In this document: piece by piece, positions 31,692 through 36,770 of the stretch
Position numbering within the stretch: the stretch's first letter is position 1
Layout: every line of letters starts with the position of its first letter
Notes under the pieces: model-generated
What the model saw: only the letters and a program-made list of their open reading frames with translations
Databases searched by the model: none
What the model was told of the DNA's origin: nothing
Translations under genes and position numbers: made by a program
Assembly (NCBI GenBank): GCA_029975525.1
Contig: JARKOX010000083.1
Location: forward strand, 1-36,770
Length of the DNA stretch: 36,770 nt
Direction of reading: 5' to 3'
Source: Prolixibacteraceae bacterium
Lineage (GTDB): Bacteria; Bacteroidota; Bacteroidia; Bacteroidales; Prolixibacteraceae

Positions 31692-32738
31692 TTACATGTT
31701 TCGGCTGGTGAAAAAGTATTGTCCGTTTTGGGCCGAAAGCTCCAGGTTGAAAGTCAGCCGGATCACTTCCAAAATGAAATCAATCGACTGGTCGTTGAAA
31801 TGAGCGGTCAGAACCAGCGTGTTGAGTGCAGGGTCGGAAACCTGGATGTCGATGTGGTAAACCTTCATCAGGTTTTGAAACACTTCGCTGAGTGGCGTCT
31901 GGTTAAAAACCAGTTCGCGGGTTTTCCAGGAGATCACGTTGGGATTGTCGTTGGCCAGTTTTACCAGCTGGTTGTTCTGGTTGAAGAGGACCCCTTTTTC
32001 TCCCGGATCGAGGACGACCTGCGAGGCGCCGCCGCGTTGGGCCTCCGGACTGGTAACCTGTACTTTTCCGGTAGCCACCACCACTTCCACGGTTTCGGTT
32101 TCGGGATAGGCACACACGTTAAACGAGGTTCCCAGCACCCGGATGCGGGCTTTGCCGGCCGAGATGACAAACGGCCTCTCGGCGTCGGATTTCACTTCAA
32201 AAAAAGCTTCCCCTTCGATGCTCACCTCGCGGGTGTCGCCCGTGAAATGTTTCGGATGGGTCAGTTTCGACTGGCTGTTGAGCGTTACCACCGTTCCGTC
32301 GGGCAGGGTGATGTTGGTCAGCACCTGTTTGTCGGCAGCGGCAATTTCGCAGATGACGGCGGTTTTTCGCTGCTGATAGCCCAGGTAGTAACCCACGGTG
32401 CCCAGCGCCAGCGCGAGGACCACCGAGGCAGCAATCTTCATGAGCCGCGGAGTGAACAGGCGGATGGCCGGTTGCGTTTTGCGCGATTCTGACGGGGCGG
32501 CCGGGTGAATGGCCGCCTGCATCCGACACCAGGCAGCTGCCGGGTCGAAGGGGCGGGTTTGGTAATACAGTCCGGCTTTTTCCAGCACCTGGCGGCTGGC
32601 ATTCAGCTCGTCGAGGTTTTCGCCTGTCTGGCCAGACCAGGTTTCCACTTCACGACGGGCGGCCTCATCCGCTTCACCGGTTAGATAGCCGGCCAGCAAT
32701 TCCCACCTTGCATTCTCTATTTTATTCGGATCTTTCAT
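31692..32738 (-). CDS. FecR-family anti-sigma factor
   Basis: The 348-residue protein has a cytoplasmic N-terminal part that should hold the sigma factor and one membrane span (about 101-121, KIAASVVLALALGTVGYYLG). The periplasmic FecR domain lies at about 140-235 (TLPDGTVVTLNSQSKL, GEAFFEVKSDAERPFVI, VLGTSFNV). A C-terminal DUF4974/STN-like domain lies at about 275-345 (NQTPLSEVFQNLMKVYHIDIQV). Family members relay an outer signal to the ECF sigma factor. The start codon overlaps the sigma stop (ATGA), so the pair is translationally coupled. Confidence 0.94.
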   Translation of the reverse strand: MKDPNKIENARWELLAGYLTGEADEAARREVETWSGQTGENLDELNASRQVLEKAGLYYQTRPFDPAAAWCRMQAAIHPAAPSESRKTQPAIRLFTPRLMKIAASVVLALALGTVGYYLGYQQRKTAVICEIAAADKQVLTNITLPDGTVVTLNSQSKLTHPKHFTGDTREVSIEGEAFFEVKSDAERPFVISAGKARIRVLGTSFNVCAYPETETVEVVVATGKVQVTSPEAQRGGASQVVLDPGEKGVLFNQNNQLVKLANDNPNVISWKTRELVFNQTPLSEVFQNLMKVYHIDIQVSDPALNTLVLTAHFNDQSIDFILEVIRLTFNLELSAQNGQYFFTSRNM

Positions 32739-33352
32739 TTCGCAGGTATGACAGTGGATTTGATTTTTACCCCTAACCGGGGTGCAGGAATTCTGAAAAA
32801 AAAGAGTAAAAGGGTAAAGTTTCGAAGCTTTTCGCGGAGGGTTTTCAGGGCGAGTCCCATCTGGGTTTCAACTGTTTTGACGGAAATTTCGAGCTGGTCG
32901 GCAATTTCGCGGTATTTGAGCCCCTCTTCGCGACTGAGGCGAAAAATTTCGCGCCGTTTTTCAGGCAGCTCTTCAATACACGCTTCAATTTTTTCGGCCA
33001 GTCCCGGCTCCAGAAAAAAACGGTCGGGGTCGCTCTCTTCCCTGAAATTCTCTTTTAGCTGCCGGGCGTGCTGCCGCCTCACCTTTTTGTGTTCGAGGAG
33101 GTTCAGGCAGTGGTTGTAAACCGAGCGGAAGAGGTAGTTTTTTACAGAAGATTCAATTTTGATGGTGTGGCGGCGTTCCCAGATTTTTACAAACAGTTGC
33201 TGTACCGTTTCTTCGGCCAGGCTGTGGTCTTCCAGAAAGTGGTTGGCATAGTGGCAAAGCGAAGCATAGAAGGTGTCGAAAAGAGCTTTAAAAGCCACCT
33301 CGTCGCCGTTTTTGATTTTTTCAAACAGGATATTTTCTCTGTCGTCGTTCAT
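32735..33352 (-). CDS. ECF-type RNA polymerase sigma factor
   Basis: The 205-residue protein has sigma region 2 at about 20-90 (ALFDTFYASLCHYANHFL, LAEETVQQLFVKIWERR, NYLFRSVYNHCLNLLEHK). Region 4 lies at about 130-185 (LPEKRREIFRLSREEGLKYREIA, ISVKTVETQMGLALKTLR). It belongs to the sigma group that pairs with FecR in Bacteroidota. It directs RNA polymerase to its own operon or target genes when released. It is the first gene of the five-gene operon; a weak TACCTTTA lies upstream as a possible -7 box. Confidence 0.94.
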   Translation of the reverse strand: MNDDRENILFEKIKNGDEVAFKALFDTFYASLCHYANHFLEDHSLAEETVQQLFVKIWERRHTIKIESSVKNYLFRSVYNHCLNLLEHKKVRRQHARQLKENFREESDPDRFFLEPGLAEKIEACIEELPEKRREIFRLSREEGLKYREIADQLEISVKTVETQMGLALKTLREKLRNFTLLLFFFRIPAPRLGVKIKSTVIPAK

Positions 33353-33532
33353 TTTTTTGGTTCAAGCGGTTGGTTTTCATCAATAGTTAAAGGTAGTAAA
33401 ATGAATGAAGAATTTTTCAGCCGGCCAGTGGGAAACAGCTGTTTATGCCTGGAAAGCAACCAGGGGACGGCCATTTTGAGAGCAGGGATTTTGCTCCGGA
33501 AAATTCAGCGTCACGGAAGGGGAGGTGATGAA
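33353..33532. other. Upstream region of the sigma-factor operon
   Basis: This stretch should hold the promoter of the sigma operon. On the minus strand TACCTTTA (near 33391-33398) matches the -7 consensus except at the last base. No clear operator palindrome is seen. No gene is apparent. Confidence 0.3.
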
Positions 33533-33574
33533 AAAAAACAGGGAGCGCTTCTTTACGAAACCCTCCCTGTTTTT
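33533..33574 (-). terminator. Strong terminator after the RND pump gene (bidirectional in form)
   Basis: AAAAACAGGGA and TCCCTGTTTTT are perfect 11-base inverted arms around about 19 bases. On the minus strand the hairpin is followed by eight T, about 20 nt after the RND stop codon. The plus-strand side also ends in a T-run. Confidence 0.88.
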
Positions 33575-33593
33575 GAATGAAAAGCAGCATTTG

Positions 33594-36500
33594 TTACGGA
33601 TGCGGGGAGTCCTGAACGGCCTCCGGGGCAGGCGGTAACGAGCCGGTCCATTTTTTAACGCGGTAGTTGATCTTCAGGGTGAGCATGTACATCGCCGGAG
33701 AAATAACCAGCGTGAGGAAAGTGGCAAACGTCAATCCGAAGATGACCGTCCACGACATGGGGCCCCAGAAAGCCACACTCTCGCCGCCGTAGGAGATATC
33801 GGGCGCAAAGCGGGTGTAAAGTCCGAAGAAATCGAGGTTAAATCCGATGGCCAGCGGCACCAGTCCCAGCACGGTGGTGATCGCTGTCAGCAGGACGGGG
33901 CGCAACCGGGTGCGGCCGGCCAGCACCAGCGTTTCTACCTGCACAGCGGGCGGCAGGAATCCTTCCGGATCAATTCCCAGCTCCTCTTTTTTACGGATGC
34001 GCAGCTGGTCGATGTAGTCAACCAGCACAATACCGTTGTTAACCACAATTCCGGCCAGCGAAATGATCCCGATGCCGGTCATGATGACCACAAACTCCAT
34101 TTTGAAGATGGCCAGCCCCAGAAAGACGCCAATCATACTGAACAATACGGTGGTGATAATAATCAGCGGGCGGATGAAGGAGTTGAACTGGGTAACCATG
34201 ATCAGCATAATCAGCGCCAGGGCAACCAGCAGGGCAAAGAAGAGGAACTGGCTGCTTTCGGCCTGTTCTTCCTGTTCGCCGGTGAAATTGAAGCTGTAGC
34301 CGCTGGGCATGTTGTATTCGGCCAGCAGCTGTTTGATGCGGGCGTTGATCTGGTTGGCATTGTAGCCTTCTACGACATTCGAGGTGATGGTGATCACCCG
34401 TTTGTGGTCTTCGCGGCTGATTTTGTCGAAAGTGGTGGAGTATTCAAAACCGGCCACTGCCGAAATCGGAATTTTATTGCCGTTGACCATTACTTTCTGG
34501 TTCATCAGGGTTGACACGTCGTTGCGGTACTCTTCCTGCATCCGCAGGAAAATGTCGAATTCGTCCTCCCCTTCCTTGTAGCTGCCCACTTCGTAGCCGT
34601 AAAGTGAGTTGCGCAGGGTGGCAGCAATCTGCTGGGTCGAAAGTTCGTAAAGCCGGGCGCGTTCGCGGTCGATTTTTACCAGCATTTCGGGCTGGTTCAC
34701 ATTGATATTGAGTTTGAGTTCGTCGATTCCGGGGATTTTATCCTGTTCGATGATCTTCAGGAAATCGTCGGTGATTTTCAGGAGGGTCGAAAACTCATCG
34801 CCCGAGATTTCGATGTTGACCGGCGGCCCGACCGGTGGTCCGTTTTCATCTTTTTCCACATAAATTTTTGCGCCCACAAAACCGTGCAATTTTTCGGTCA
34901 GCTCTTTCATGATGGCGGTGGTGCTGATCCCGTCGCGCAGTTTATACTCTTCAAACGAGATCATGGTGAGCGATTTGTTGGGACTGGCGTCGTTTTCAAA
35001 AAGGCCGCCTTTGCCGTTGCCCACCGTGGTGGTCACCGATTTGACGATTTTCCGGTAGGGATCAACGGTTTGGCTGATGATCTGCTCCACTTCGTGCGAA
35101 ACCTGGTCGGTCTTTTCAATAGCGGTTCCCAGTGGCAACTCCATCGTGACGTAGATGGTTTGCGGATCGGTGCTGGGGAAAAAGAGAACCTTCGGATTGC
35201 TGGCGAAGTAGAAAACAATGGAAAAAATGAGCAGCAGAAAGGTGCCCGCCACATAAAGAAGGGGGCGATAGCCGGTGAGGGCGTGCCGCAGCTGGCGGGA
35301 GTAGACCTCTTCGAGCCAGACCAGAAACCGGGTCTGGAACCAGCGTGCCATCGGGCGGAAGATGAAGATGTTGGAGGCTGTCAGCAGGGCAATGGTAACC
35401 AGGATGTTGCCAACCAGATATCCTTTGACGAGATAAAACGGAATGGAGGCCGCCGCAAAAATAGCGGCCCATTTGAGCGATTTTCTCCAGTTCAGCCGGC
35501 TGCGGATATCTTCAATCTTCATGTAGCCGGCAATAAACGGCGGATTGAGGATCAGCGCCACAAACAGCGAGGCGGAGAGGACAATGATCAGGGTTTTGGG
35601 CAGGATTTTCATAAACTCGCCGGTAATCCCTTCCCACATCAGCAGCGGGAAAAAAGCGGCCAGGGTGGTCAGCGTGGAAGAGATGATCGGGTAGGCAATT
35701 TCGCTCGCCCCTTTTTTGGTGGCATTGACCAGCGTGTAGCCGTGGCTGTGCAGCCGGTAGATGTTTTCGACCAGCACAATGGCATTGTCAACCAGCATCC
35801 CCAGCGCCAGGATGAGCGAATAGAGCACCATGTTGTTGAGCGTCGTGCCGCTCTGCTGGAGCCAGATAAAGGAAATGAACATGGAGAGCGGAATGGCCAG
35901 CCCGACAAACAGCGCATTGCGGAAACCCAGGAAGAGGAAAAGAACGAAAACAACCAGGATAACGCCGAAAATGATGCTGTTTTCGAGGTTCTGGATTTCG
36001 TTGCGGATATAATGGGTGTTGTCGTCGGTGACAATCACTTCCAGGTTTCTGGGCAGGTATCCTTTCTCTTTTTGTTCTTCGATGGTTTTCAGTACTTTGT
36101 CGGACGCGTTGAGGATGTTCTCTCCCGATTTTTTGGTTACCGAAAGTGTTACCACCGGTTTGTTGTTGAGCCGGGCGATGGTCGATTTTTCCTTGTAGGT
36201 GTCTACTACACCGGCCACATCGCGGATGTAAACCGGCTTGCCATTGTTGATCTTGATGATGGTGTTGGCAATTTGGTCCATGTTGGTATAATCGGCTACG
36301 GTGCGGATTACCCGGCGGGTTTTGTCGGCGGTGAATTCCCCCGCCCCCATGGTGATATTCTCCAGCTGGATGGCCAGCGCAATGTCTTCGAAGCTCATTC
36401 CGCTCGCTTCCAGTTTGTACGGGTCAACATTGATCTGGATTTCGCGTTCGTCGATCCCCCGGATGTTGGCTTCCGAAATTTCGCGGAGGCTTTCAAACTG

Positions 36501-36770
36501 ATCCTGCAGCAGTTCGGCATATTTTTTCAGTTCGCGCATGCTGAAATCGCCCGAAATATTGACGTTCATGATGGGGAACTCCGAAAAATCGAGGTCGAGT
36601 ACCAGCGGGTCGTCCTCTAAATCGCCGGGCAGGTCAGATTTGGCTTTGTCCACCCGGTCTTTGGTGTCCTGCAGCGCCTGTTTTACCGGGATGGTCGTGT
36701 TAAATTCCACCACAATAATGCTCACATCCTGGTAAGAGGCCGACGAAACTTTTTTGATCCCCTGCATCCC
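33594..36770 (-). CDS. RND-family efflux transporter permease (AcrB/HAE1-like), N-terminus cut by window edge
   Basis: About 1058 residues are visible; the frame continues past the right edge. By alignment in mind with AcrB, roughly the first 80 residues are missing, so the ATG at 36767 is internal. Periplasmic porter domains and membrane spans are clear (IIFGVILVVFVLFLFLGFRN, ALGMLVDNAIVLVENIYRL, LAGIVVNNGIVLVDYIDQL). The proton-relay pair D407-D408 of AcrB is D-N here, and K940 appears to be Asn. Two extra hydrophobic segments (KWAAIFAAASIPFYLV, VGNILVTIALLTASNIFIF) lie in the central loop. The pump exports drugs, metals or lipophiles with a membrane-fusion and a TolC-type partner, both outside the window. 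A strong terminator follows. Confidence 0.93.
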   Translation of the reverse strand, partial: GMQGIKKVSSASYQDVSIIVVEFNTTIPVKQALQDTKDRVDKAKSDLPGDLEDDPLVLDLDFSEFPIMNVNISGDFSMRELKKYAELLQDQFESLREISEANIRGIDEREIQINVDPYKLEASGMSFEDIALAIQLENITMGAGEFTADKTRRVIRTVADYTNMDQIANTIIKINNGKPVYIRDVAGVVDTYKEKSTIARLNNKPVVTLSVTKKSGENILNASDKVLKTIEEQKEKGYLPRNLEVIVTDDNTHYIRNEIQNLENSIIFGVILVVFVLFLFLGFRNALFVGLAIPLSMFISFIWLQQSGTTLNNMVLYSLILALGMLVDNAIVLVENIYRLHSHGYTLVNATKKGASEIAYPIISSTLTTLAAFFPLLMWEGITGEFMKILPKTLIIVLSASLFVALILNPPFIAGYMKIEDIRSRLNWRKSLKWAAIFAAASIPFYLVKGYLVGNILVTIALLTASNIFIFRPMARWFQTRFLVWLEEVYSRQLRHALTGYRPLLYVAGTFLLLIFSIVFYFASNPKVLFFPSTDPQTIYVTMELPLGTAIEKTDQVSHEVEQIISQTVDPYRKIVKSVTTTVGNGKGGLFENDASPNKSLTMISFEEYKLRDGISTTAIMKELTEKLHGFVGAKIYVEKDENGPPVGPPVNIEISGDEFSTLLKITDDFLKIIEQDKIPGIDELKLNINVNQPEMLVKIDRERARLYELSTQQIAATLRNSLYGYEVGSYKEGEDEFDIFLRMQEEYRNDVSTLMNQKVMVNGNKIPISAVAGFEYSTTFDKISREDHKRVITITSNVVEGYNANQINARIKQLLAEYNMPSGYSFNFTGEQEEQAESSQFLFFALLVALALIMLIMVTQFNSFIRPLIIITTVLFSMIGVFLGLAIFKMEFVVIMTGIGIISLAGIVVNNGIVLVDYIDQLRIRKKEELGIDPEGFLPPAVQVETLVLAGRTRLRPVLLTAITTVLGLVPLAIGFNLDFFGLYTRFAPDISYGGESVAFWGPMSWTVIFGLTFATFLTLVISPAMYMLTLKINYRVKKWTGSLPPAPEAVQDSPHP

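Noticed and set aside
30381-32492. 703-codon plus-strand open frame opposite the protease and FecR genes
   Set aside because: It is the complementary shadow of two well-supported genes, with low-complexity Val/Phe/His/Gln-rich translation and no family motif.
34884-36620. 578-codon plus-strand open frame opposite the RND gene
   Set aside because: The opposite strand encodes a clear RND transporter; the translation is biased (Gly, Gln, Asp) and motif-free.
1-36770. CRISPR arrays, tRNA/rRNA genes, insertion sequences, attachment sites
   Set aside because: No regular spaced repeats, cloverleaf sequences, transposase motifs or terminal repeats were seen on reading both strands.

Overview
The window looks like chromosomal DNA of a member of the Bacteroidota, probably near the Bacteroidales/Marinilabiliales. 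The evidence is a SusC/RagA-type outer-membrane receptor, an ECF sigma/FecR pair, DUF3810 and DUF4271 family proteins, an Mpl-type ligase, and many promoter -7 boxes of the Bacteroidota form TAnnTTTG. The order is an inference; there is no rRNA to test it. I see no tRNA, rRNA, CRISPR array, insertion sequence or phage gene.

Left part (1-6.9 kb, minus strand): the N-terminal half of a SusC-like receptor runs off the left edge. It is preceded by a T-rich 0.67-kb gap with hairpins, then by a cluster transcribed ROK repressor -> NagB-LmbE fusion -> ROK sugar kinase. Together they look like uptake, phosphorylation and deacetylation/deamination of an amino sugar under a sugar-sensing repressor.

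Middle part (7-25.8 kb): mostly housekeeping genes. These are a flavin reductase and rlmN; an mpl plus M19 dipeptidase pair; a DUF3810 membrane metallopeptidase-like protein; a RACo-like ferredoxin-ASKHA activator; an ArsR regulator; a polyprenyl diphosphate synthase; a dihydrouridine synthase; DUF4271-hemD-rnpA; a secreted PHP protein with cysQ; a SPOR lipoprotein; a dCMP deaminase with a C-terminal processing protease; and nadA. Several intergenic regions carry clear Rho-independent terminators or palindromes lying on predicted promoters.

Right part (25.9-33.4 kb, minus strand): a tight five-gene operon, and the most interesting item in the window. The order is ECF sigma factor, FecR anti-sigma factor, a secreted STN + double aspartyl-protease + PDZ protein, a secreted STN + carboxypeptidase-regulatory-domain protein, and a large MG2-like + regulatory + TonB-plug-like protein. 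The modules normally joined in a TonB-dependent signal transducer (STN, regulatory domain, plug) are split among separate proteins with no beta-barrel, and a pepsin-like protease is added. I infer an envelope-sensing system in which proteolysis may control the anti-sigma factor. The window ends in an RND efflux pump missing its first ~80 residues, closed by a strong terminator.
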